From Leptospira sp. (GTDB lineage: Bacteria > Spirochaetota > Leptospiria > Leptospirales > Leptospiraceae), in contig JALOTI010000184.1 in NCBI GenBank assembly GCA_025457985.1, forward strand, positions 1 to 5,163: a stretch of 5,163 bases of DNA. The letters run 5' to 3'. The position numbers and the translations under genes were made by a program. Shown piece by piece: positions 1 to 5,163 of this stretch (positions within the stretch are counted from its first letter, which is position 1; every line of letters begins with the position of its first letter). Below the pieces are notes generated by a model. That model searched no databases. It saw only the letters and a program-made list of their open reading frames with translations, and had not been told where the DNA came from.

Positions 1-1
1 C

Positions 2-223
2 GTCGGATTTTTGACTAAGTTTGCGGCTCTTTCCATCGGCATAATTATGTTAGGTGCCGCAGTTCTCGCTCATAGACAAAATGGATTTTTTATCAATTGG
101 AATGGAAACCAAAAAGGTGAGGGATTTGAATTTCATATCCTTGCCATCGGTCTTTTCCTTGCACTGGTTGTTGGTGGAGCAGGGGAATACTCTGTAGATT
201 TTAATTTAATCGGAAAATTTTAA
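2..223 (+). CDS. DoxX family membrane protein (3' part only)
   Basis: The reading frame is open from the left edge, so the start lies outside the window; 73 codons and a TAA stop are visible. The translated piece has two hydrophobic helices (around LSIGIIMLGAAVLA and HILAIGLFLALVVGG) joined by a polar loop with NGFFINW and GEGFEFH. This loop and the second helix ending in GAG..S.D are typical of the C-terminal half of DoxX/DoxD-like four-helix membrane proteins. Members are small inner-membrane proteins of poorly defined role, linked in some bacteria to quinone or thiosulfate oxidation or redox stress; no role can be chosen here. A TTG codon at position 11 could be mistaken for a start, but the upstream residues fit the family and a 70-residue protein would lack the first two helices. 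The gene converges on the M23 peptidase gene and overlaps it by 4 bases at the stops. Confidence 0.8.
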   Translation, partial: VGFLTKFAALSIGIIMLGAAVLAHRQNGFFINWNGNQKGEGFEFHILAIGLFLALVVGGAGEYSVDFNLIGKF

Positions 224-1239
224 TCTAGATTGATATATTCTTCTGGGTCAAGAGGGGCATCTAGTCCAATTCGAACTTCATAATGGACATGGGCCCCTGT
301 TGCTTTTCCCGTTTGACCGACCAAGGCAATTTTATCGCCTCGTTTGACCTGGTCACCTGGATTTACTAAAATTTGTGAGCAGTGCCCATAGAGAGTATAA
401 AAACCATTTTCATGGTTGATTCGTACTGATTTTCCAAGCCCACCAACAGCCGTATCAACAGCGATAACCCCAGGACCAGTTGCATAGATAGGTGTTCCTT
501 CTCCCGCGGCAAAATCAATCCCCGAATGGTATTCTCCAACTGGTAGAATTCCAAATGGATCACTACGGTATCCAAAAGTTGAAGTAACAACACCAACTCC
601 TGGTTTCAGAGGTCTTCCTCTTGGCATGGAATAAAAAATACTCTCTCGCATGGAAAGATAGTCGATGGCGTTCTGGAAGCTTGGTACTAAATTCCCGAGT
701 TTAACACCAAACTCTGTATAGGTGGTCACTACCTGTTGGTAGAGACGTAGGTTGCTATCTTGTTCGGAAGGGTCACGTAAGAATTCTTCTTTGAGTAGAT
801 AGTCTTGTGTGATCATTTCTTTTTCTGGTACTTCGTCCCAAGCAAGTAGGTTCAGTGCTTCCGCCTTAGATTCCAGGTCTTCCACAGATTCCTTCAGGTC
901 CAGAGACAGGAGGTCGTAAAAGAGAAATGAGACAAGCTGGGTCTCTGTTTTTCGTTCCAGATTCCGATCTCGTTCAAAAAAGAAGGAAAAATAGAGAAGG
1001 AAAGAGAGAGAAAGAAGGACTAAGGCAAGGGAAATCCCAAAGAGAAAGAGCAACATTCCGAAAGAAAGTTCGATTTGAAAGGCAGGTTTTTCATCGTTTG
1101 GAATCAGGACAAAGCTCACCTTTTCCTTGGTCCGGGCCTTCCATTTGCCGTATTTTTTTTTCCATCGCAAATAGGCGATTTGAAGCCTTTCAAAGGCTGT
1201 TGTGACGTAAGTTTCTGCCAAGCTCTTGTATTCTGCCAA
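220..1239 (-). CDS. Membrane-anchored M23 (LytM-type) zinc metallopeptidase
   Basis: A 339-residue protein predicted to cut peptide cross-links in peptidoglycan from the periplasmic side of the inner membrane. Residues 1-58 form a basic, probably cytoplasmic segment. Residues about 60-88 are one long Phe/Leu-rich transmembrane helix. Residues about 89-200 are charged and probably helical. Residues about 213-335 are the peptidase M23 domain. Its zinc-site signature is complete: HxxxD (H238, D242) and HxH (H317, H319), with an additional YGH histidine (H286), so the enzyme looks active and not like a degenerate NlpD/EnvC-type activator. The start is TTG at 1237-1239; an in-frame TAA lies two codons upstream (1243-1245), so no longer form is possible. 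The Shine-Dalgarno sequence is weak. A second TTG at residue 7 is the only close alternative. There is no cleavable signal peptide, so it should remain tethered. The substrate bond and any cell-division or helical-shape role are unknown. Confidence 0.9.
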   Translation of the reverse strand: MAEYKSLAETYVTTAFERLQIAYLRWKKKYGKWKARTKEKVSFVLIPNDEKPAFQIELSFGMLLFLFGISLALVLLSLSFLLYFSFFFERDRNLERKTETQLVSFLFYDLLSLDLKESVEDLESKAEALNLLAWDEVPEKEMITQDYLLKEEFLRDPSEQDSNLRLYQQVVTTYTEFGVKLGNLVPSFQNAIDYLSMRESIFYSMPRGRPLKPGVGVVTSTFGYRSDPFGILPVGEYHSGIDFAAGEGTPIYATGPGVIAVDTAVGGLGKSVRINHENGFYTLYGHCSQILVNPGDQVKRGDKIALVGQTGKATGAHVHYEVRIGLDAPLDPEEYINLD

Positions 1240-1287
1240 TTTTTACTTGCCCATGCCTTTTTTCACGGGAAAGTGGATGAATCCTAT

Positions 1288-2877
1288 ATGTTTAAATTTC
1301 TCACTTCTCTTTTCAGAAAGAAAGCTGACTCTGTCGATTCCTTTTTGATGTATCCCGAGGGAAAGAGATACTATCGAGAATCCCATTCCATCCGACGAGC
1401 CAATATCGACGAAGATGCCATCAAAATCATCAACCGTCTGAACAAGTTTCGCTATAAGGCTTATCTAGTGGGTGGTGGGGTTCGTGATCTGCTTATGGGC
1501 AAACGCCCAAAAGATTTTGATATTGTGACAAGTGCGACTCCCAACCAAATCAAAAGGGTCTTCAATAACTGCCGAATCATCGGAAAAAGATTTAAAATTG
1601 TCCATATCATTTTTAAAGGAAAAATCATTGAAGTTTCTACCTTTCGTTCTTTGCCAGAACACCGGTTGGAAAGACACAAAGCAGACAACGATTATCTGAT
1701 CAAACGAGACAACTCCTTCGGTACAGCAAAGGAAGACGCGGCACGTCGCGACTTTACCATTAACTCCTTGTTTTACGATCCCAAAAATGATTCTATATTG
1801 GATTATGTTGGTGGATTTGAAGACATACAAAAAAAAATAGTTCGTGTCATCGGTGATCCGGATATTAGTTTTAAAGAAGATCCTGTTCGGATGTTACGTG
1901 CAGTTAAATTTGCCGTTCTTCTAGGATTGGATATTGAAAAAAAGACAAAACTAGCTATCAAGAAGAACCGACTTGAGATGGAAAAATCTTCTACGGCGCG
2001 TCTTTTGGAAGAATACAATAAGATGTTCCGGACTTGGAAGACTTCCATTATCTTTCAAGGTTTGGCCGAAAATCATCTTTTAGAAGTTCTCTACAAAGAA
2101 CCAGTTGAAAAGTTGAAGAAGACCGATCCTGAGTGGAGAGAGCATTTTTTAGAAACCCCACTTGGCAAACGTTTGGCGATAACAGACAAATTGTTGTCGG
2201 CAAGAGAGGAGATGACTCCTGCAATTTTTTACTCATTAATTTTTTACGATTTGGTTCGTGAATTTTTTGAAGAAGAAAAAGGCCATGTGGCTCATAATAT
2301 CAAAGAGGCTTTACAACCTGTTTTTGAAAGAATGGGTATCCCGAAACGAGAGCAGGACAATCTGATAAAGATTTTTATCAGTCAGCCAAGATTCCAGGTT
2401 ACAGATGATGAAAAGGAACGTCAGAATTCGTTCTTCAAAAAGAAAGATTACTTCTACGATGCCTTTATGGTATACAAGATAGTTGCTATATCCGAAAACA
2501 ATGAACCTGCTGTTCAATCAGCTTTCTTTTGGGAAATTTCTTTAAGGCAAAGACCAAAACCGGATGCCCATCAGTTTGGCCAACAAAACCGAAAGAAAGA
2601 AGGCAATAGGAAACGTCCTCCGAGAAAAAAGCATAGAAGACCTGGCGGCCCGAACCATGAGCAGAACGGACCAAATGAGGATAATGGAAACTCGAATCCA
2701 GAAACTTCAGAAACTGAATCTTCCATGAACGAACGCATTCCAAGAGAAGAAAGGTCAGAACGTCCACCAAAAAGACATTCTGGTAACAGAGACAACTCCA
2801 ATCGGGGGCCAAGACCTCCCAGGGAGCCTAGGGAACCGAGAGAACCTCGGGAACCAGATATTTCGAAAGAAGACTAA
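1288..2877 (+). CDS. pcnB: Poly(A) polymerase I (class II nucleotidyltransferase)
   Basis: A 529-residue enzyme predicted to add 3' poly(A) tails to RNA from ATP, which in bacteria promotes exonucleolytic decay. Residues 60-71 hold [23 protein letters not shown] (75-85) carries the catalytic DxD pair D76/D78, and IIEVSTFR (113-120) carries the likely third carboxylate, E115. [11 protein letters not shown] (97-107) fits the signature that separates bacterial poly(A) polymerases from CCA-adding enzymes (LVGRRFRLAHV in E. coli). [10 protein letters not shown] (152-161), DYVGGFEDI (172-180) and [13 protein letters not shown] (197-209) complete the head and neck. Residues about 220-420 are the RNA-binding helical part. 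The tail from about 421 is low-complexity and Arg/Pro/Asn/Glu-rich. The frame is open upstream to at least 1075, but ATG 1288 is chosen because family similarity begins there ([12 protein letters not shown] resembles the E. coli N-terminus) and GTGGATG lies about 8 bases upstream. Upstream codons are antisense to the M23 gene. Confidence 0.93.
   Translation: MFKFLTSLFRKKADSVDSFLMYPEGKRYYRESHSIRRANIDEDAIKIINRLNKFRYKAYLVGGGVRDLLMGKRPKDFDIVTSATPNQIKRVFNNCRIIGKRFKIVHIIFKGKIIEVSTFRSLPEHRLERHKADNDYLIKRDNSFGTAKEDAARRDFTINSLFYDPKNDSILDYVGGFEDIQKKIVRVIGDPDISFKEDPVRMLRAVKFAVLLGLDIEKKTKLAIKKNRLEMEKSSTARLLEEYNKMFRTWKTSIIFQGLAENHLLEVLYKEPVEKLKKTDPEWREHFLETPLGKRLAITDKLLSAREEMTPAIFYSLIFYDLVREFFEEEKGHVAHNIKEALQPVFERMGIPKREQDNLIKIFISQPRFQVTDDEKERQNSFFKKKDYFYDAFMVYKIVAISENNEPAVQSAFFWEISLRQRPKPDAHQFGQQNRKKEGNRKRPPRKKHRRPGGPNHEQNGPNEDNGNSNPETSETESSMNERIPREERSERPPKRHSGNRDNSNRGPRPPREPREPREPREPDISKED
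2818..2856 (+). repeat. Tandem 9-bp repeat encoding (Pro-Arg-Glu)x4 in the PcnB tail
   Basis: Four consecutive 9-base units in frame encode [12 protein letters not shown] followed by P, just before the final DISKED residues of PcnB (residues 511-523). The units are cccagggag, cctagggaa, ccgagagaa and cctcgggaa. They differ at synonymous positions of Pro, Arg and Glu codons, so the peptide repeat is better conserved than the DNA. That argues against a very recent slippage event. Confidence 0.85.
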
Positions 2878-2881
2878 TCTC

Positions 2882-2926
2882 ATTGCAGGCAGATACAAAT
2901 CTGTGTTTGCCTGCGGTTCAATTTTT
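2882..2926 (+). terminator. Rho-independent terminator of pcnB
   Basis: Just after the pcnB stop, bases 2882-2896 can pair with 2903-2917 to form a 15-bp stem with a 6-base loop (2897-2902). The core GCAGGCA (2885-2891) pairs perfectly with TGCCTGC (2908-2914). Four further pairs are G-U wobbles in + strand RNA only; on the - strand they would be A-C mismatches. A T-tract (TTTTT, 2922-2926) follows after a short AT-rich spacer. Both points show it serves + strand transcription. The last two T's fall inside the thiL stop codon. The T-tract begins 4 bases after the stem, slightly further than ideal. Confidence 0.75.
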
Positions 2927-3839
2927 AAAAATGAGAAAACCCAAGCCCCTGCGGTTTATAGATCTTCCCATCTAACATAAAATTGACGCGACTCTTTGGT
3001 TTTTTATTCCCTTTTGCTTTTTGAAATTTTCCGATGGGAGTTACTTTTGTTCCATCTATCTGAGAGGGAAGATTGTCTTTTGTAAGCAGTAGGAACTCTA
3101 ATTCTTCACCAGACCTAAGAATTCCATCCCAACCCAAATGTTTTTTCGCTAAAAGAGAATGAGGAATTTTCTCTACCTGTATTTCTAAAAAACCAGACGA
3201 CGCTTTTGCTAATTTTTCCGTATCTTGCAGAAGGCCGTCTGTCAGGTCCATACATGCATGAATTTTGAAATTTTGAAGTAGAGGAACGAGCCTCAGTCGA
3301 GATTTGGGTGTTAGGTGTTTACTCTTAGCCTTCTCCCAAATTTTCCCTTTTTTTTGGGTTTGCAGGGCAGTGAGTCCCAGTTCCGAATCTCCGATTGCGC
3401 CTGTCAGATACAAGGTATCACCGTCCTCACCACCTGTTCGAAACCATGGGTATTCTGTGCTTCCAAAAACGGTTAAGGTCAAATGCGTGTTTTTGGAATA
3501 AAATGTATCTCCGCCTACTAACTTAATCCCGTAGGATTTTAATCTTTTTTGAAGGGTTTTGCTAAATTCATGTACCCAAGCTTTCTGTTTGGAGTGGTCG
3601 GAGAGACCGAGGTTCAAAAAACAAATATTTGGTACTCCGCCCGAGGCTGCAATATCAGAAACATTGACTTCTATAAGCTTTTCCGCAAGGATCTTCGGAC
3701 TCGACCATTTGTGCAGAAAATGGGTGCCCTCAACAAGGGAATCCGTAGTGACGAGAGTTTTTGGCGGGATAAAGTGGCAATCATCCTCGGGAAGAGCTTC
3801 CCTTCCAAAGAGAGTTTGTAGGATTTCTGATTCTTTCAA
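2925..3839 (-). CDS. thiL: Thiamine-monophosphate kinase
   Basis: A 304-residue cytosolic kinase of the PurM/ThiL (AIR synthase-related) fold, predicted to phosphorylate thiamine monophosphate with ATP to thiamine diphosphate, the last step of cofactor synthesis. Visible family motifs: EDDCHFI (18-24), TTDSLVEGTHF (31-41), NVSDIAASGG (59-68), GGDTFYS (109-115), GDTLYLTGAIGDS (140-152), MDLTDGLLQD (197-206), SGEELEFLL (243-251) and the GLGFSHF end, like the GFDHF ending common in the family. Metal and nucleotide aspartates are present (D19, D20, D33, D62, D111, D198, D201). The usual GIGDD is replaced by LPEDD, and GGEDYELL by GEELEFLL. The start is TTG at 3837-3839, supported by GGGAAG five bases upstream; the frame stays open further upstream without an ATG near it. 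It is slightly shorter than E. coli ThiL (325). No other thiamine gene is adjacent, and it appears monocistronic within the window. Confidence 0.92.
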   Translation of the reverse strand: MKESEILQTLFGREALPEDDCHFIPPKTLVTTDSLVEGTHFLHKWSSPKILAEKLIEVNVSDIAASGGVPNICFLNLGLSDHSKQKAWVHEFSKTLQKRLKSYGIKLVGGDTFYSKNTHLTLTVFGSTEYPWFRTGGEDGDTLYLTGAIGDSELGLTALQTQKKGKIWEKAKSKHLTPKSRLRLVPLLQNFKIHACMDLTDGLLQDTEKLAKASSGFLEIQVEKIPHSLLAKKHLGWDGILRSGEELEFLLLTKDNLPSQIDGTKVTPIGKFQKAKGNKKPKSRVNFMLDGKIYKPQGLGFSHF

Positions 3840-3844
3840 CGGTA

Positions 3845-3850
3845 CTTCCC
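3845..3850 (-). promoter_or_regulatory. Ribosome binding site that supports the TTG start of thiL
   Basis: On the - strand GGGAAG is followed by a 5-base spacer (taccg) and then TTG. The frame remains open upstream, but no ATG is seen near the N-terminus, so this site is the main reason for choosing TTG at 3837-3839. It fits the family, where only about 15-20 residues precede the first DD motif. Confidence 0.55.
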
Positions 3851-3857
3851 AATAAAT

Positions 3858-3886
3858 TTGTTTGACCGTGCTTGAAAACCTAAAAT
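3858..3886 (+). promoter_or_regulatory. Candidate sigma-70-type promoter for rplM-rpsI
   Basis: In the 77-bp gap between divergent thiL and rplM, TTGTTT (3858-3863) and TAAAAT (3881-3886) are separated by 17 bases. The -10 matches TATAAT at five of six positions; the -35 shares only its TTG with TTGACA. Transcription would begin near 3893, leaving a leader of about two dozen bases. A better -35 hexamer, TTGACC at 3862-3867, is only 13 bases from the same -10 and so is less likely to be used with it. This is inference from consensus only. Confidence 0.4.
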
Positions 3887-3897
3887 CCTGACAGAAA

Positions 3898-3903
3898 AGA
3901 GGA
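3898..3903 (+). promoter_or_regulatory. Ribosome binding site of rplM with a long spacer
   Basis: AGAGGA lies 13 bases before the ATG at 3917, longer than the usual 5-9 bases. No closer purine-rich site exists, and the protein sequence from this ATG ([11 protein letters not shown]) fits L13 in this group, so the start is kept despite the spacing. Confidence 0.5.
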
Positions 3904-3916
3904 AAATCTCGTACTT

Positions 3917-4369
3917 ATGGAACTATTGTCTAAAGCCCACAAGACTCCTTCTTTGAAAAAAGAAGAAATAAAAAAACAGTGGTACATTGTGGACGCAAGT
4001 GGCAAGACGCTTGGTCGTCTTGCAAGCCAAGTAGCTACACGACTTCGTGGCAAACACAAAGCAAACTTCACCCCAAACCAGGATTGTGGTGACAATATCA
4101 TCATCATCAATGCATCCAAAGTGGAAGTAACTGGTCGCAAGCGCGAACAGAAAATCTACTACCACCACTCAAGATATCCGGGTGGTATGACTGCGATTGC
4201 ATTTCACAAACTCATTCAAGAAAATCCTGAAAGAATTTTAATGGAAGCAGTAAAAGGAATGTTACCTAAATCGAAGTTAGGTGACCAAATGCTTAGAAAT
4301 TGCCGCGTATTTGCTGGCAGTGAACACGACTTAGTGGCACAGAAACCACTCAAATTGGAGATTCAATAA
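3917..4369 (+). CDS. rplM: 50S ribosomal protein L13
   Basis: A 150-residue L13, an early-assembling large-subunit protein that binds 23S rRNA. Diagnostic segments: [19 protein letters not shown] (22-40), [17 protein letters not shown] (43-59), [15 protein letters not shown] (61-75), the [10 protein letters not shown] loop (81-90), and [21 protein letters not shown] (111-131, containing the conserved GMLPK and LG). It is about eight residues longer than E. coli L13 (142), mostly because of a Lys-rich N-terminal stretch ([17 protein letters not shown]) before the first conserved Trp. It is the first gene of the rplM-rpsI operon and is separated by two bases from rpsI. No frameshift or missing core motif is seen. 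Confidence 0.97.
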   Translation: MELLSKAHKTPSLKKEEIKKQWYIVDASGKTLGRLASQVATRLRGKHKANFTPNQDCGDNIIIINASKVEVTGRKREQKIYYHHSRYPGGMTAIAFHKLIQENPERILMEAVKGMLPKSKLGDQMLRNCRVFAGSEHDLVAQKPLKLEIQ

Positions 4370-4371
4370 TT

Positions 4372-4767
4372 ATGGCGCAAAAAGCAACTTGGGCGGTAGG
4401 TCGTAGAAAGACATCTGTTGCTCGTGCAAAGATTTCTTCAGGTTCTGGAAAAATTACAGTAAACCAAAAAGATGTTTCGGAATACATTAAAAATGGGGAA
4501 CACCTAGTAAAGCGTGATCTTGAGCCTCTTTATCTTTTAGAATCTCGTGATAAGTATGATATTCTTTTAAATGTAACTGGTGGTGGAGTTATGGGGCAAG
4601 TGGGTGCGATCAGACACGCAGTTGCTCGTGCTCTTGTTGCTTTCAATGAGTCTCTCAAGCCTGCACTCAAAAAAGAAGGTTTCCTCACACGTGATAACAG
4701 GATGGTGGAAAGAAAGAAATACGGTCTTCACAAAGCAAGACGGGGAACTCAGTTCTCCAAACGTTAA
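4372..4767 (+). CDS. rpsI: 30S ribosomal protein S9
   Basis: A 131-residue S9, a small-subunit head protein whose C-terminal tail reaches the P-site t[18 protein letters not shown] (7-21) is the conserved N-terminal block. [19 protein letters not shown] (70-88) fits the S9 signature pattern. [17 protein letters not shown] (115-131) is the basic tail with the invariant SKR end. Length matches the family (130 in E. coli). The ATG follows the rplM stop by two bases; GGAG at 4357-4360, inside the rplM coding end, is its probable ribosome binding site, so translation of the two genes is likely coupled. A strong terminator follows. Confidence 0.98.
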   Translation: MAQKATWAVGRRKTSVARAKISSGSGKITVNQKDVSEYIKNGEHLVKRDLEPLYLLESRDKYDILLNVTGGGVMGQVGAIRHAVARALVAFNESLKPALKKEGFLTRDNRMVERKKYGLHKARRGTQFSKR

Positions 4768-4790
4768 TTCAGTCCTTCCTCTTTTTGTTC

Positions 4791-4822
4791 AAAGAAGGCC
4801 TCCTTTGGGAGGCTTTTTTTTT
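4791..4822 (+). terminator. Intrinsic terminator of the rplM-rpsI operon
   Basis: GCCTCC (4798-4803) pairs with GGAGGC (4808-4813) around a four-base loop (tttg) and is directly followed by nine T's (4814-4822). The A-rich bases 4791-4797 can extend the stem into the T-tract. It starts 23 bases after the rpsI stop and should isolate the ribosomal operon from the downstream transporter gene. Confidence 0.92.
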
Positions 4823-4863
4823 GCTACCAAGGAATCGGGGGACTTTCCATTCTTAGAGATTCA

Positions 4864-5163
4864 ATGAACTTAGTTTTTTTTTACATAGCATTTGCATTTG
4901 GAACACTCGCAGGTAGTTCCTTTCTTTATAACATCGTAATCTATAGCCAAACTTTGGATGCTGTAAAAGGTTTTTCGGGGATTGTATTTTTATTCTTATT
5001 TTTGCCGTTTCCACTTATTTTTTTATACACTGGATTTTTACTCGATCATTTCCAAAAAAAATTGGTTCTCTTATTCTTTCAGTTTTTGCATTTGCTCGCT
5101 GTTTTTCTGGCAGGTTACTTTGATCAAGAAATTGAAAAGACTCCTTATTTGTTATTGGGAATC
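4864..5163 (+). CDS. Probable MFS transporter (5' part only)
   Basis: The frame from ATG 4864 stays open for 100 codons to the right edge, with no stop in the window. The product is strongly hydrophobic. The first helix is about residues 2-25 (VFFYIAFAFGTLAGSSFLY) and the second about 39-60 (GIVFLFLFLPFPLIFLYTG). The short loop GFLLDHFQKK (61-70) matches the G-x-L-x-D-x-x-x-K/R-K/R pattern of MFS motif A between helices 2 and 3, and a third helix is about 71-90. Substrate and subfamily cannot be told. AGAGA at 4855-4859 is a possible, rather close ribosome binding site. The frame is open upstream into the terminator, but no coding resemblance is seen there, so the ATG is taken as the start. 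Without the rest of the gene the family call is moderate. Confidence 0.65.
   Translation, partial: MNLVFFYIAFAFGTLAGSSFLYNIVIYSQTLDAVKGFSGIVFLFLFLPFPLIFLYTGFLLDHFQKKLVLLFFQFLHLLAVFLAGYFDQEIEKTPYLLLGI

Noticed and set aside
976..1019. A 44-base nearly pure purine tract on + (only one pyrimidine, at 992), a possible triplex or H-DNA element.
   Set aside because: It is the complement of Phe/Leu/Ser codons of the M23 transmembrane helix, so coding explains it.
1075..1287. A 71-residue N-terminal extension of PcnB, in frame and without a stop.
   Set aside because: Family similarity starts at the ATG at 1288, the extension is antisense to the M23 coding region, and its composition (Phe/Cys-rich) is that of a shadow frame.
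1461..2812. Multiple - strand open frames opposite pcnB.
   Set aside because: All are shadows of the long pcnB frame; their translations show no domain motifs and are rich in Cys/Phe/Ser typical of reversed coding.
2818..2856. The PRE repeat as a phase-variable microsatellite.
   Set aside because: The 9-base units are not identical in DNA and any unit change would stay in frame, so on/off switching is not expected.
3304..3855. Several + strand open frames opposite thiL (3304-3501, 3549-3821, 3559-3855).
   Set aside because: They are antisense shadows of thiL, with no family resemblance and no credible ribosome binding sites.
3840..3916. A riboswitch (such as a TPP element) upstream of thiL.
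   Set aside because: The gap is only 77 bp and shared with the rplM promoter region; no conserved TPP-type motif (such as CUGAGA) was found on the - strand.
4580..4867. A 95-codon + strand frame running across the end of rpsI, the terminator and the next gene's start.
   Set aside because: It overlaps the strongly identified rpsI in another frame, crosses a terminator, and has no recognisable protein features.
1..5163. A hidden defence system, mobile element, CRISPR array or other new multigene system.
   Set aside because: All the coding space is accounted for by core or common membrane families in alternating transcription units. No transposase, terminal inverted repeats, spaced direct repeats or unknown gene cluster was seen.

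Overview
The window looks like ordinary chromosomal core-genome sequence from a spirochaete, most likely Leptospira. This is inferred from the moderately AT-rich composition, the style of the L13 N-terminus (LSKAHKTP followed by a Lys-rich stretch), TTG starts on two genes, and overall protein similarity recalled from memory. No species can be fixed without a database search. I see no insertion sequence, phage gene, CRISPR array, tRNA or rRNA.

Layout from left to right: (1) the 3' end of a DoxX-family membrane protein on +, converging on (2) a membrane-anchored M23 (LytM-type) zinc metallopeptidase on -, with the two stop codons sharing the tetranucleotide TTAA. (3) Divergent from it, after only 48 bp, is pcnB on +. 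It encodes a class II nucleotidyltransferase with the bacterial poly(A) polymerase signature and a long, charged, low-complexity C-terminal tail ending in four PRE repeats. (4) A rho-independent terminator for pcnB fills the 47-bp gap to (5) thiL (thiamine-monophosphate kinase) on -, and its T-tract runs into the thiL stop codon. (6) Divergent from thiL, across a 77-bp gap with a candidate sigma-70-type promoter, is the classic ribosomal pair rplM-rpsI (L13 and S9) on +. It is closed by (7) a strong intrinsic terminator. (8) The first 100 codons of a polytopic membrane protein on +, probably a major facilitator superfamily transporter, run off the right edge.

The genes are mostly separate transcription units in alternating directions. 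Only rplM-rpsI is a clear operon. They cover translation (L13, S9), RNA 3'-end metabolism (PcnB), thiamine diphosphate synthesis (ThiL) and cell-wall remodelling (M23 peptidase), with no evident joint pathway. No stretch longer than 300 bases lacks a gene. I found no undescribed system. The points most worth a second look are the repetitive PcnB tail, the ThiL protein with an altered N-terminal metal-binding motif, and the compact gene junctions.
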